NCBI GenBank assembly: GCA_015501595.1
Contig: JADNRX010000770.1
Span: 1 to 23,337, forward strand
DNA length: 23,337 nt
Source: Hymenopellis radicata
Taxonomy: Eukaryota > Basidiomycota > Agaricomycetes > Agaricales > Physalacriaceae
Reading direction: 5' to 3'
The translations under genes and the position numbers were made by a program. Below the pieces are notes generated by a model, which saw only the letters and a program-made list of their open reading frames with translations, made no database searches and had not been told where the DNA came from. Of this stretch, positions 1 through 10,703 are shown in pieces (position 1 is the first letter of the stretch; every line of letters begins with the position of its first letter).

Positions 1-936
1 CGCGAAACCCATTCCCTGCCCTTCATCGCAAGCTACAATGGACTTGTTAGCGCCAATACGCGGAGTAGAGGTGACCGACTTACGACCTCCCAATCGTTAC
101 ACTCTCTTCACACTTGTAAGCATAGTCGTGCTTGGCTTCCTCGGTGGGGAGCGAATTGTAATGTTTCGCGACTTTCTCAAAGTGCGCGCGATATACTACA
201 CGTTTGCCGGCAAATTTCTTACGCGTTTCTGGGGTATGAGTTTCTGAGCAGCGCGATGAGTGGAAAGCTAGAAAGGCAGCGAAAGAGAGACAAGTACCTG
301 GGTACGAGGAAAACACAAGTGAAACAAGAGATCCATCTTCGGGCGGCACTATATCTCTCACGGCAATTAGGCTACACGACGTTAGTCCAAGTACTAACAG
401 GGCGATGAATAAAACTCACGCTTCGGGAGACATTGCGGACAAAGCCGTATGCCAAGGTCCCAGTCAATGGCGCGCCGGATGGTTGTGGTACACACCTGTT
501 CTTGAGTATAAGCCAAGTCGCGTAAAAGTAGGGCTTTCTTACATGGCAGCGGTTCTCGAACAAGAGCTGGGTCCACGCAGGCTCAGACATAATATCTCCA
601 GGTGCGGGTAGGTCTGAATGGAACTGTTCCCTCGCGTGCTGCCAAACGGTTACAGACGCGCGACTCATTAAAGTCTGCCGGAACAGCTTGGTGGAGCGCG
701 AAAGCTGGAGCAGATCAAAGAGGTGACAGGAGGCTAAAAATCTAGGAATTGTGAGAATTTATGGAGCAAACACCGCGGTAGGACAAGGCACCTCGAAACA
801 GATGTCCAGCGGTAAGTCGACCAGCCCGCTTATATTTTTCAGTTTGAATTTTCTGTTAGCCGTGGCACGGCTGCCTCCCGCAATAGGTGCATTTTCCTTG
901 TCGTCGTCGGCTTTAACACGTTTTTTTGGGAGGCAT
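1..936 (-). pseudogene. F-box protein gene copy 1, 5' half only, frameshifted, cut by window edge
   Basis: The start codon is the complement of 934-936. Reading leftwards, the exons match the intact F-box paralogue at 12229-14681: exon 1 936-792, exon 2 741-543 (F-box core, SRSTKLFRQTLMSRAS), exon 3 495-420 (TIRRAIDWDLGIRLCPQC), then exons 4 and 5 and the first about 33 nt of exon 6 at the window edge. Compared with its siblings exon 1 is +1 (seven A's straight after Met-Pro-Pro), exon 2 +1 (extra T in CTCTTTGAT), exon 3 -1 (CCCGAAGC for CCCGGAAGC) and exon 5 -1 (GAGAGTGT for GAGAGGTGT). As written the frame is lost after about five codons. It is an inverted near-copy of 16935-17999. Every lesion is one base next to a short homopolymer, so this could be a real pseudogene or an unpolished assembly. 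The 3' half is not visible. Confidence 0.85.
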
Positions 937-991
937 AGCGTGGCACTACTGCGCTCGCCGTCGTCGTGGAGAAAAGCAAGTGAAGTCAGAC

Positions 992-997
992 CACGTG
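992..997 (-). promoter_or_regulatory. CACGTG (E-box type) promoter element of F-box copy 1
   Basis: Palindromic CACGTG about 56 bp upstream of the minus-strand start codon at 936. A TTATAAG sequence (complement of about 1045-1052) lies a further 50 bp upstream. Both are shared with the inverted copy near 16941 and 17002. bHLH or bZIP factors bind such sites in fungi; use here is inferred. Confidence 0.4.
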
Positions 998-1337
998 AGA
1001 GGAAACACGTCAGCCGGCGGCCGACGCGTCGCTATGCATAGGGGCTTATAAGTTGGCAGAAATCCAAGCCAGTGCCTTTGCGGATTTATGGGAGGTATGA
1101 CAAAATTTTATACCCGGTGGTGGCTGACAGTGCCGTCGATTCAGTTATCGGTCCTAGTAATAGTATACTTACGCTCCGCTTTAATGTTCAAGAGTATACT
1201 TATGCGCAGATATCATCATTGACGTCCTCACCCGGCCCTTGGCGCAACAGGGATACCTAGTGGTGAGATGGTCCAAGACAAATATAAAGAACCCCAGGAA
1301 AGGAATGTGGCGTCTTTGTGCTCCTGCAATACTCCTC

Positions 1338-1482
1338 TCCGGCTCCGACATTATACAAATGGATCGGGCAATCCTGGATGGAACTGTTCCCTAGAACGAC
1401 GCCACACAGTTCAAGAGGCCCGCCTCACCAATGTGCGCCGAAATATCTTGGTAGAGCGGGCTGGCTGTAGCAACCTGAGATA
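1338..1482 (-). pseudogene. F-box gene relic (exon 2 fragment)
   Basis: Read on the minus strand, this segment translates to ARSTKIFRRTLVRRAS, a stop codon, then TVWRRSREQFHPGLPDP followed by TAA. This aligns with exon 2 of the F-box gene at 6049 (ATKVFRRTLMSRES / TVWRHAREQFHPGLPDP). About 30 nt encoding the F-box helix just before it are deleted, and an in-frame TGA and a TAA are present. No matching exon 1 or exon 3 was found on either side. It is a decayed fragment, closest in wording to the 6049 gene rather than to the adjacent copy at 1-936, so it marks a separate older member of the family. Confidence 0.75.
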
Positions 1483-1860
1483 TTGTGGCGCGTAGAGAAG
1501 CAAGTCGACGAGGCCGCTAAGACTATCCAGCTTAATATATCTCTTTAGTAGGCAGCAGCAGTGGTGGGTCGCGACCGCCCCGCCTGCCGGTGTCTGGCTT
1601 TGTTTGGCTGCACCATCCGTAGTGTAGCGTAGATTCTCTCGTGTCGTAGTCGATCATATTCATCCTTACTTTCCCGCCACGACGCGATTCCGTGCGCGAC
1701 TGTCCGCCGGCCCCTCTCCAGTAGTGTCTTGTGGTGACCTTTATTCTCTTTAGCGGCGCCACCCGAGGTACGGACACGTGACGTATCTTGTTATTGCTTG
1801 CTTACCAAATGCCTCCATTTCGAGTTGAACGCCACCCCTGAAGGCGCCTCGAGGGCAAAC
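1483..1860 (+). promoter_or_regulatory. Upstream region of the ADIP-like gene
   Basis: About 380 bp without a credible gene. It holds a CACGTG at 1775-1780 within ACACGTGACGT, 81 bp before the start codon at 1861. An 81-codon minus-strand frame at 1532-1777 has no recognisable domain and is probably chance. Confidence 0.4.
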
Positions 1861-4420
1861 ATGGCGACACCAGCCAGGAAGCTCGTTCACTGGGACTCTC
1901 TCAGCCCGGGATTCTCGATTATGGGCTCGCCGTCGTCCAATACATCATCGGAGTCGTTTGTCTCGACATCCAGCCTACAATACATCAACGGCCAACTGGT
2001 GGCACATGGATTCGTTGCCGCGCCGGGACTGTCGCTGGAAGGAATATCTAATGCGGACATGGAGAAGACAGTGAAATGCCTGTTGGAATTGCTGGGCCAG
2101 CGTATGGTGCGTGCAATCAACTTATTATCTCCCTTCCTCACAGGCCTCTGCAGAAAGATATGACCAGGACCGAGGAATTGACGACAGATCTGCGCACGCT
2201 TAGCTACGACCATGAACGTTTGAAATCGATGCACACGGCCGCCGTTGAAAAGGCAGCCAACTTTGAGCGCGAAATGAATGTTCAGAAATCACGATTACAG
2301 TGAGCCATTGGCCTGTTCGTCGGCTTCGTGAACTGATATCTTCAGAGCAACAACGAAGAACCTCCAGGCATCGGAACACGCCCACAAACAAACGACTGGG
2401 GAGCTCCAGCGTACCCGAGGAGCCTTGCAAACCATTCGCGCAACACATCAGAGCGAGCTGAAGAAGAAGGAAAAAGAAGTGGAGAAGATGGCGGACAAGT
2501 GGGCTAAACTCGCGGACCTACAGACCAAGCTATCGACGGCGCCAAGCGGGTTCAAGGCAGCAAATTCCAAGATCACCACCGGCGCAGAGGTTGTCGGCAA
2601 AGGTCTGGGTTTGCTCCAAGTAGCAGCACAAGAGGCGGACAAGGCTCGCGTTCAGATAACGACAGAGTGCATCGGCCTCAAGCGTGTTGTTCTCAACGCC
2701 GTGAATGAGCTTCAACAAGTTTTACATTCTCTGACAGCCGGAGACGAGGAAAAGGTATGCACTTGTGGTTGTCCTTTGACTGTTAATCTGACTTTGCCCA
2801 AGCCTGCTCCTTTCACTCTAACGACCCTCTTCCCCTTCTGTGCTCCGGAACACGCCAGCGACCACTTGGCTTCCGTGCTGTTAGAACTCCGTGACTCTAT
2901 TCGAGATATCACCAGAACACCATCTCCATCCCTATCGAATGATGAACGCGACCGGCTGCAATCCATCATTGATTCTCTCCAGACAGAGCTCGGTCAGTCC
3001 GTGCATGTCCCTTGTCGTCCATACTAAACATCTTTGCAGACGCTACGAAATCAACTCTGAATACCGAGGCACAGCAAGTACTCGACAAATTCGTCTCTGA
3101 TCCTCGACTAGCCAATGGCCATGACAAGGGTGACATGAGCGTCGACTTGATGACCGTCCCACAACACGACGAGTTGCAAGAACGCGTGAACCGCATGCGC
3201 AAACAACTGGAGGATGAACGCAAGCGTTTCACGGAGGCAACCATTCAACTCGGACACGAACGCGCTGCTATGGAGGTAACTGACCTTTTTCTTGAAAGTG
3301 ACATTCATATTCATGATCCTCACAGGCTGAGAAAAAGAAACTAAGCGACGAAAAGCGGGCTTGGCACGTCGAGGTGATGCTTTCAGAGCTGCCGCCTACA
3401 CCAGCCGTAGGAGCCCCAGTCGAACCCGCCCCGGCACCTCGGTCACCCCGAAAGACTCCACATTCTCCTCGAAAGTCGCCAGTCAAGGCCACAACGCGCA
3501 AAACGACCCGAATAAAGCGAAAGTCATCCTTACTCACGTCGCCCAGGAAAAGCAGAGTTGAGCCTGCCTACGAGACTGAGGTTATACCCACCTCCGTTTC
3601 GAGTGAGCGGGCCCCCCCTCCGCCTTCCTTATTACCCACGTCGTTTGTCCTTCCTCCACCTTCTCCACAAGCGACATTCCCATCCTCGCCTCCTATTCCT
3701 AGCTTTGTACCATCGCAAACCCCAGCGGTGACAGCACTGGCGCAACCGCAATTCGAGACACCGTCGGAAGAATCGTTAGGTGCAACCCAGTCCACTACTC
3801 TACCAGCCACTCCACAACCGGTTGCGACTTTCCGTCGACCGTATCCGATTGCAAAGCCCTTTGCGCCGCGCATGATACACGCGTATTCCCCTGTTCGCCC
3901 GAGCCCTCTCAGTCGCATATTGCAGCTTGGTAACTCGCCCGACGCTAATCCACTGTTCGACGACGCGTCGGGGTCGACGTTAGATTCTCTCCCAGAGGAG
4001 GAGGAGGATGAGCATCCGTTCCAAGATCGCGCGTCGCCGCCACTTACGTTGGCGCAGGAGCTGGGCGTGCCCGATTCTCCGCCAGAGAGGCCGCAGAGCC
4101 CGTTGCTGGAGAAGCGCTCTAATAATGTCAAGGCGAAGAGTGTAGGAGGGCGGGCTATGCCCCAGCCGAAGAGGCTTACGGCGCAGGAGAAGGGCAAGGC
4201 GGCGGAGAAGGGCCAGGCGGCGGAGAAGGGCAAGGCGGCGGAGAAGGCCAAGGAGAAGGAGAATACGGCGGTGAAGCGGAAACCCCAAGCGGCGCCTTCT
4301 ACTATAGCGAAAGTGGTGCCTCCGAAGCCTGTGCCGCTAGCAGCGTCGAGAGCTAGGGCGACGGGCAAGACGAAGCTTGTGCAGGTGGGCGAGCTGTCGA
4401 AGATCAGACGTGTCGTATGA
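1861..4420 (+). CDS. Afadin/alpha-actinin-binding (ADIP, SSX2IP/Msd1-type) coiled-coil protein
   Basis: Five exons (1861-2106, 2154-2299, 2346-2992, 3040-3275, 3326-4420) join in frame to about 789 residues. The N-terminus carries TSSLQYINGQLVAHGF and LSNAD-like text followed by QRM-KDMTRTEELTTDLRTL, which I recognise as the ADIP family (vertebrate SSX2IP, fission yeast Msd1). Residues about 85-220 and the exon-4 product are charged heptad-rich coiled coil (LKKKEKEVEKM; RVNRMRKQLEDERKRF). The last exon is a Pro/Ser/Lys-rich, low-complexity tail with SPRK repeats and an (AEKGK)n stretch near 4190-4260. Family members act at spindle poles or centrosomes, anchoring microtubules; that role is inferred here. 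The 2154 acceptor (second AG) was chosen because it alone keeps the family frame. The start at 1861 was preferred to an in-frame ATG upstream because the family begins MATP/MTTP. Confidence 0.9.
4188..4266 (+). repeat. In-frame short repeat coding AEKGKA units
   Basis: Tandem imperfect units of about 18 bp (GCGGAGAAGGGCAAGGCG) encode AEKGQA, AEKGKA and AEKAKE within the C-terminal tail of the ADIP-like protein. Such stretches vary in length by slippage. The run is Lys/Glu/Ala-rich and likely helical or disordered. Confidence 0.7.
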
Positions 4421-6048
4421 GAAGCGGTATCTCTTGTTATGTTATGTTATGAAGACTATGCATGTTTGTACATCTATCATGGTGTTACTGAGACGACGTT
4501 CACAAACCTTTAAGTAAGGTTTGTTTTTTGACACAGCGACCGACTGCAAGCCTGCACGTTTGGTTTTCCGGCCATATTGCTGGGTGTCCGAAGAAGGAAA
4601 AAGGAAGAAAGAGGGAGAGTTCAAGCCCCGGAGCCGCCACATTCAGGATACCTATTGGTTGTCCACCAAGCATGCCTTGATTCAGGCTCAACTGGTCCAG
4701 CGGAATTTTTGAGCGCCTGCGGCGCGTTTCATGTTATGGAAACTAAGTAGCAGATTAAGCATGAATCTATGATCACATGAATTCAGCATATGTAGCTGTT
4801 GTACGTGGCATCCGTCAATGGTTCTTGCAACCACAAATGCTTATTGATGTCTCCGGAGCGCTAATTGCTTGCATCGACCAACAAGAACCTAGAACTCGCT
4901 GAGCGGGGTAACACTATTCACGCCAAATCTCAAGCAGTCTGGCCGCGGCACAAAAAATCAAGATTCAAAAGCCATACAGGCCGCATTACACTGAAAGGTA
5001 GTAAGGATTGCCTATCCACTCTTCACTGGTCACAGCGTGAGCGACAATTGGCAGTAGAGACCCGCGCTCGCGATGGCAGAAAGAGCGCGCGTTTGCACGT
5101 TTCGCGCATGGCTTCTTACTCAGCGTGTACTGTCATTCGGCCCGAATTACCGAAGTGCGCGTACCCGAGTCCAGACCGCCCCTCGCTTTCCTGAGTTCCT
5201 CTTTTGGGACGACGTCAACAAACGAGTGCTGCGTAGTCCAGCCTGTCTTCGCGCCGTTTGAAAATTAACCCAGCTGGCTGCACAGACGCAGTACCCGACG
5301 CGGTCTACAGTTCGCCTGGTCTCTTTGGGCTCACATACGATACACAACTTTGATCTGTATTCACCAGTGACCACGCCCAACGCTTGATCTACTTTTGCCT
5401 ATGGACTCGTGCGCGCCGACTTGATTAATACTTCTCTCCGCAACTTCCGCTGCGGCCGGTTGAAACTATGGAGGTCTACTTGGCTCTACACCATGTCTTT
5501 GGATGCTGTGACTCTGCCAGTATATGGAAGTCTCCTTTCTCGAGACCGTTCTTGGTGTTATGAGTATTTGGGGACCGCTGCCTGTAAGTCTTGTCTTACC
5601 ATTTTTCAACCTGGTGCTAATCTTTGTATCGTCACATCATTGACACTGATCTCAGTTACATGAATGGAGACGCGCACTGCGCAGAAGAGATGCTGTACTG
5701 CACTCACGATGGCACCGATTAGCCATCCCCTGTGTTTGAGTCATCTGTGGCTATAGTATCTCATCGATGTACAGAGGCAGCACCATTTCGAACTATAGAT
5801 GCCATTTCCTCGAAGCAGTCGTAGCATTAAATGTGCCATCCACAGTCGGCTGTACCATTGGCATAATCTACGTTATGTATAACAACCATATTGACTTTGC
5901 GCAGAAAGGTTTGTGCCTCGCCGCTTGTCGGCCCATGCCCAGTGCCCACTCAAGTTAGAAAAGACATGACACATGTATTTGGGCGAACCGTTGGGGCGTC
6001 ACGTGGGCGTCTAGTGGCGCCGAGACACGTTGAACTCGGACCATCACC
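4421..6048. other. Gene-poor intergenic stretch (1.6 kb)
   Basis: No frame here shows a recognisable domain and no tRNA-like cloverleaf was found. The only splice-like signal is a GTAAGT at 5584 and a CTCAG ending at 5655, with a GCTAAT branch-like site between them. Joining the flanks gives a 47-codon frame from the ATG at 5524 to a stop at 5737-5739, too short and unlike anything I know to call. A small GCGCC-TGC-GGCGC hairpin lies at 4713-4725. CACGTG at 6000-6005 belongs to the next gene. Confidence 0.5.
6000..6005 (+). promoter_or_regulatory. CACGTG promoter element of F-box copy 2
   Basis: GTCACGTGGG, 43 bp before the start codon at 6049. The same TCACGTGG core stands before the F-box genes at 12229 and 17065. 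Confidence 0.45.
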
Positions 6049-8503
6049 ATGCCTCCACGTAAACGCGCCAAAGTCGCCGCTGAGGACGAAAAGGAGAATG
6101 CACTGCCTTCTACGGGTCGCCGTAGGACGGGAAAGAGAGCCACTCAGCTGAAAGACATCAGCGGCCTTGTCGACATGCCTCTGGATATCTGGTTTGAGGT
6201 ATGTTACGCGTCGTCGCGTCTCCATTCGAGATTTAATGCCCCTCAGATATTCAGCTTGCTATCTCCCGCGGACCTGCTGCATATGGCGCGCGCTACCAAG
6301 GTGTTTCGGCGCACGCTGATGAGCCGGGAGTCTATCACTGTGTGGCGTCACGCCAGGGAGCAGTTCCATCCAGGACTGCCTGACCCATCTCCTCTAATGT
6401 CGGAGCCAGCGTGGATTAATCTCATATTTGAGAACCGCTGTCATGTATGTGCCTCCTATTCTGCCCGTTTTTTCAGCAGAAGACTTATTCGACGCAGGTC
6501 TGTGTCAAGACGATGAGGCGCGTCATCGATTGGGATTTGGGTATCCGTATTTGCCCAAAGTGTATTCCTAAAGCGTGAGTGAGGTCCTCCTAAACCTCGG
6601 TCTACTCGCGCGGAAACTGATAGCTTCTAGTCTGATGAATGTCTCTGACCTAACGCAAGACGAACGGAGCGCTGGTATACATACGATGCTGTTCACGCTG
6701 TATGACTGTACGTAAACCTATCTTCATCGTGCGCAATGTTCATTGCTCCGCAGGCCAGTACAAGCCGTTTGTTTGGCAAGATGTCGTCTATCGTGCCCAA
6801 TATGAGAAAGTCAAGGCTCGTTATGAATGCCTGGAGACCGTGGAAGAGAAAGCTGCCTACAGTAGTAGCCGAATGGGGGAGAAATGGGATGTGGTAAGTG
6901 CAACATATGCGCTACATCCGTCGTCCGCTGAAAACGTGTGAAGCTTTCAATGGCGGGAAAAGATTGGGTCGATGAAGAGGCCGAGAAACATGAGCTCGAG
7001 TTGGAGCACATTCGATTTGGCCGCAGGATACAGTCAGTTCTCTTTGTATTTACTCTCTTCCACGCTGATGGACACTCCTCAGAATATTTGACAAACTCAA
7101 AGAGGAAGGATATGCCGAAGAACTGGAGGACGATGACTGCCTTGATGATATTGACGACCATCCCTTCATGAAGCAGAACCGACCTTTAACCGATCGAAGT
7201 TATTCAACCTTGTTAGTTCCAGCTGACAGAAACTAACATCGTCAATATTTAGCTTGGAACAACCAATTTGATTCTATGATCACATTCATGAACCAAGTGC
7301 GCGCCGAACGGTTGGAGCGAAAACGGCAGGAAACCATCATTCGCCGCCAGGACGAAGCCATCCACATGCTCAAGGTTTACAAGAGCGAATGGCTAGAGAG
7401 ACAGACCCTTACTACGCGACCGCTGTCTCTGCCTGGTCTCCTCTTCAATAATGACATGGGACCCTGCGACTGGCTCGCAATTCCCAAGATCCACGCTCTC
7501 ATTGAGCTACCTGACTATGACGATATTGGCTTCCAACGATGGTGGGACGGCGCGCTTTCCGAAGTGGGAGAACTGATGATGAGTTGGAATGAAGAGATTC
7601 TCTGCGAGCTCTTCATTATTCAACGAGAGGCCCATCCCGATTTTAAGGACGTTGTGAGCCTTTCGCGCGCTACGTCCGCGTACACGTGCGACTCTTGCTC
7701 TATGCCGCTTTTCTACCCGGACGTGCTTTTCCATCCGTGCATGACGACTATCAGTCTCCTCGATGACGAAGGCGTCTTCAGAGAAGAGGACTCTAATTCA
7801 GCGCTTGAGCTCATGGAGTTCGGTCTGTATAAGCGCCAAACATGGAGCGCCGACTGCCTCAGCGTGGATGCGCGGTTGAACGCCATTATCGTTAATGTCG
7901 TCAAGCTCGTTGGATTAGATCCAAATGTCGCCACCGTCAAGGATCTGGACGATCTCAATGTCTACATACACCTCTTCAATTGTCCGCAGGTCTACGAGGA
8001 GAAGCGTGGGCTTGATAGACTGGATTCGTATTTGACAGCGATGAAGAGGGCAATACCCTTAACGGGTTCTATGCAGCCTAGGAAATACCTCTTTGGTTGG
8101 AGGAAATTGGCGTGTATTCGCCGCTTGCGACATGTTCCTTGTTAACGCGTTCTCTTTGCAGGTGTTGGCGCTATATGAACACGGGTTGACCGAGCCTCTC
8201 AGGAAGGGCCAGAACGCTGAAGTGATCGATGCTAGTACTGTCAGCGAACCTTACATTGCCAAGATACAAGATACGCAGGATTGGCTGTGTACGGAATGCC
8301 GAGATACTGATTGGAAGAGCCTCCGAAGACTTTGGAGGAGATGCAAACGCACCTTTTGGTCTGGTAAGCAACTATTCGGGCTCGTTCTTTCGTGTCCAGC
8401 GCTGACGAGAATGACAGCCACGGTAGAAACAGGGCGGACCAGCGAGAAGGCGTTGATTATTACCGACCTCTTCAGCCGTCGGAAGTTGCGAGGACGAGTT
8501 TAG
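6049..8503 (+). CDS. F-box protein, copy 2, with C-terminal frameshift and GC-AG intron
   Basis: Ten exons: 6049-6198, 6247-6444, 6498-6574, 6631-6707, 6754-6893, 6944-7032, 7083-7198, 7253-8109, 8162-8363, 8418-8503, about 663 residues as read. The N-terminus has a basic stretch (PPRKRAKV) and a KEN motif at residues 15-17. The F-box follows (SGLVDMPLDIWFEIFSLL, LLHMARATKVFRRTLMSR, about residues 38-85). Cys pairs occur at CHVC/CPKC, at CDSCSMPLFYPDVLFHPC, and at CTEC. F-box proteins recruit substrates to SCF (Skp1-Cullin-F-box) ubiquitin ligases. Exon 9 is 202 nt against 203 in two paralogues: a base is missing near 8320 (AGCCTCCG). The last about 40 residues therefore read in another frame, ending at TAG 8501-8503; the family frame (QREGVDYYRP) would end at TGA 8515-8517. 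The donor after FGWRKL at 8110 is GC rather than GT. Confidence 0.85.
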
Positions 8504-8885
8504 TTGTTCCAATGTGAGGAAGTTTGAACTTGGAAGAACTGTATTGGTAGTTAATTGCCTCAAGAAAGAGATGAACATGGCTGTCGGTGGCTATAATATT
8601 GTGCGCAATTTCCAATTTGTGACGCTAAGACGAAAGTAGGTCGCTGCTTACTAATTTATTTTCCTCTCTTTCCTCCCTTCACGACTTGGACGACGCGGAC
8701 GTTGCTGGCTTAGATCCCAACTCGGGCTCCTGCTTGCTCGCTTCGCCACCCGCCGCCGACTGTTCCTCTTATATATAGCTACTCTCACGACACACATGTA
8801 AGTCGCTTGCATACTCTCCGTCCGGGTCTGACTACTTGGCCCAGCTACCACACCGACGCTTTTCAACGCGTCTATTCTTGTCTAT
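8504..8885 (+). promoter_or_regulatory. Intergenic region and promoter of the acyltransferase gene
   Basis: About 380 bp between the F-box gene and the wax-synthase-like gene. TATATATA at 8769-8778 sits about 110 bp before the chosen start codon (8886), a plausible TATA box. An ATGTAAGT shortly after it could be a 5'-UTR donor, but its ATG is followed at once by a stop. No CACGTG is present. Confidence 0.4.
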
Positions 8886-10364
8886 ATGGGTTTGGCACAC
8901 ACTGCCTATTGCAGGCTCCTCAATTCAATTGCTATTGCCAAAGAGTCCGAGTTTCCCCTCGACGCGCCGTTACGACATATCAATGCCTCCCAATATGCGT
9001 ATCAACCTGAGCCTGTCAGCTAATTTCGGTCTGCCTTATAAAAGCACACATCAATGTCGTACTAACCTTTGTCAAACCGCAGTCGTTCTACTCTGTGATG
9101 CGCGAGCGTCGGTTCTCCAAGGAGGTGTTGCTTGTAGCGGTTGCCAGTCTCACCACGTCGTTGATTGTGACGCCCTCTACGCCCCGCTGGATTTTCTTCG
9201 TCGGTAGCGCTGTTCCATGCGTGTACCTCCTCACTACGACAACAGGGAGCGCCACAGTCGATTACCTGATGGCCTTCTGCATGGTGCTCTTCATCCTCCT
9301 CGCGTCGGATCTGATCCTCCTCTCCCAACCCCAACGCGACCTCCGGTGGGTGCGCCAGCAAGAGCCCATCGAGGACGCGCCCATCGCCGAGCGCGCGAAA
9401 TGGGGGCTGCGGCTGTCGACCAGTCTCCGTTCGGTTGGGTGGAGCAACGAGCCCAATGTGTTCCGTCCGCGCGCTGTACCGGGAACTCTGCGGACTTCAT
9501 TCATCGCGAAGAAGGTCGCGTCGATGCTTCGCTGGGCTGTCGCTGTGGACGCTGCGACGATGTATGTCATGCAGTGTCCGGCGTTTATGAAGGAGGGCGT
9601 GTCGTTTGCGCTGCGGCCTTGGTATTGGAAGCCGGTGGATATGCTGTTTTGGGTGACGATGGTCGAGGGCAACGCTGTCCTCGTGCATGGCGCTGTTACG
9701 CTGATATCTGTGGCGCTGCATCTTTCGCGTCCCGAGGACTGGACGCACTCGTTTGGATATTGGAGTGATGCGTATACCATTCGGAGGTTTTGGGGGTGCG
9801 CTTATATTCCTCGAGTCATGCATCAACTAATAGTCATATTCGAACAGACGAGTGTGGCATCAATACCTGCGAGGCGTGAGTTTAACACACTTTCTCCGAT
9901 AATGTAAAATTCAACTCATGAAACTATTTCAGTTCGTGTCTGCGCATGGTAAATTCTTGGCTCGCCGTGTTCTGAATTTGCAACCGGGGACCAACTTTTC
10001 TTCGTACGTTCAACTGTACGTTGCGTTTGTGCTCTCGGGTATCATGCACTGGGTCGCCGAGTATACTGCCGGAATGGAATGGACGAAGAGCACGTCCGTG
10101 GCGTTCTTCGTCATGCAGGCTACGGGCATCGCCTTTGAAGACGGCGTTATTGCTGCCGCGCAGAAACTGGGCGTTGGGAAGCCGCCGTGTATCCATGTCC
10201 TGGGCTACTCGTGGGTCCTCGCGTGGTTCTATCTCACGTTGCCGCCGTGGTGGGATCCGATACACCGATTGGGGCTCCTGAATATGTTTGATAGGACGCT
10301 CTTCCCGCGAGAGTGGTACGAGTTGGCTATGGATGTTGTTGTACGCCAGAGTGCGAGCATGTAG
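8886..10364 (+). CDS. Wax-synthase-domain membrane acyltransferase (MBOAT_2 type)
   Basis: Four exons (8886-9014, 9083-9795, 9848-9875, 9933-10364) join to 433 residues, the usual size for fungal wax-synthase-domain proteins. Several hydrophobic segments are visible (about residues 56-72, 78-94, 102-122, 186-206, 225-255, 313-330, 343-365, 378-394). The signature FGYWSDAYTIRRFWGRVWHQ at about 267-286 and SGIMHW, with the conserved His at about 329, mark the MBOAT family. These transfer acyl groups from acyl-CoA to alcohols or secondary metabolites in the ER membrane; the substrate cannot be read from the sequence. The first exon was placed because the frame from ATG 8886 stays open to a GT at 9015, the intron ends TACTAAC...CCGCAG, and the phase fits exactly. 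A shorter start at 9098 is the alternative. Exon 3 is only 28 nt and supplies the WHQYLR part of the motif. Confidence 0.87.
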
Positions 10365-10703
10365 ACTTTGTTATTTTTGCTTATTTAATGGTTTTCACGA
10401 TGGATGGATACCATGATACCTTACTTGCTTTGATATTTTTGAATGACAGATACGATTGTGTTCTTCGTGCTCCTCCTACTTTCGGCTGTGGCCAGTGCTT
10501 GCTGAATGTGATAGATCAAAGTTGGGAAACAAGATGATGGGTTAAAAGGTACTATTAGTGTATACATCTGATTGCATCTATCGGAAAACTACATGGAAGG
10601 ATATAGTGAGGACACATAATTGTACAAAAGTCCTTACTGGTGATTACGATATACTAAGGAGCAACGATTATCTTCCTCCTCGTTTAGAGTTTGGAAATCG
10701 AGA
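10365..10703. other. Convergent 3' intergenic region
   Basis: About 340 bp, AT-rich, between the 3' ends of the acyltransferase (plus) and the kinase-like gene (minus). It presumably holds both 3' UTRs and polyadenylation sites. I see no gene in it. Confidence 0.5.

Larger units (their letters stand above)
1..1052 (-). repeat. Left arm of inverted duplication
   Basis: Inverted partner of about 16935-17999, separated by about 15.9 kb that includes seven other loci. The arm starts at or before the window edge, and its right limit is near the TTATAAG at 1045-1052. Confidence 0.9.

Noticed and set aside
1532..1777. 81-codon minus-strand open frame upstream of the ADIP-like gene
   Set aside because: No domain, arginine-rich composition typical of GC-rich shadow frames, and it overlaps the promoter.
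3568..4368. 266-codon minus-strand frame opposite the ADIP tail
   Set aside because: Antisense of a low-complexity Pro/Lys/Ser tail; it gives Gly/Ala/Ser-rich text with no domain.
4590..4720. tRNA-like pieces (AGTTCAAGCCCC near 4619, GGCTCAACTGGTCCAGC near 4686)
   Set aside because: The segments resemble a T-loop and a D-arm, but no acceptor or anticodon stem pairs around them on either strand.
5524..5739. Short two-exon frame of 47 codons with a good-looking intron 5584-5655
   Set aside because: Too short, no recognised family, and other frames through the same splice sites stop. Splice-like signals occur by chance at this frequency.
9217..9780. Long alternative frames on both strands within the acyltransferase gene (172-183 codons)
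   Set aside because: They overlap the recognisable MBOAT frame and are antisense or shifted shadows with biased arginine and proline content.
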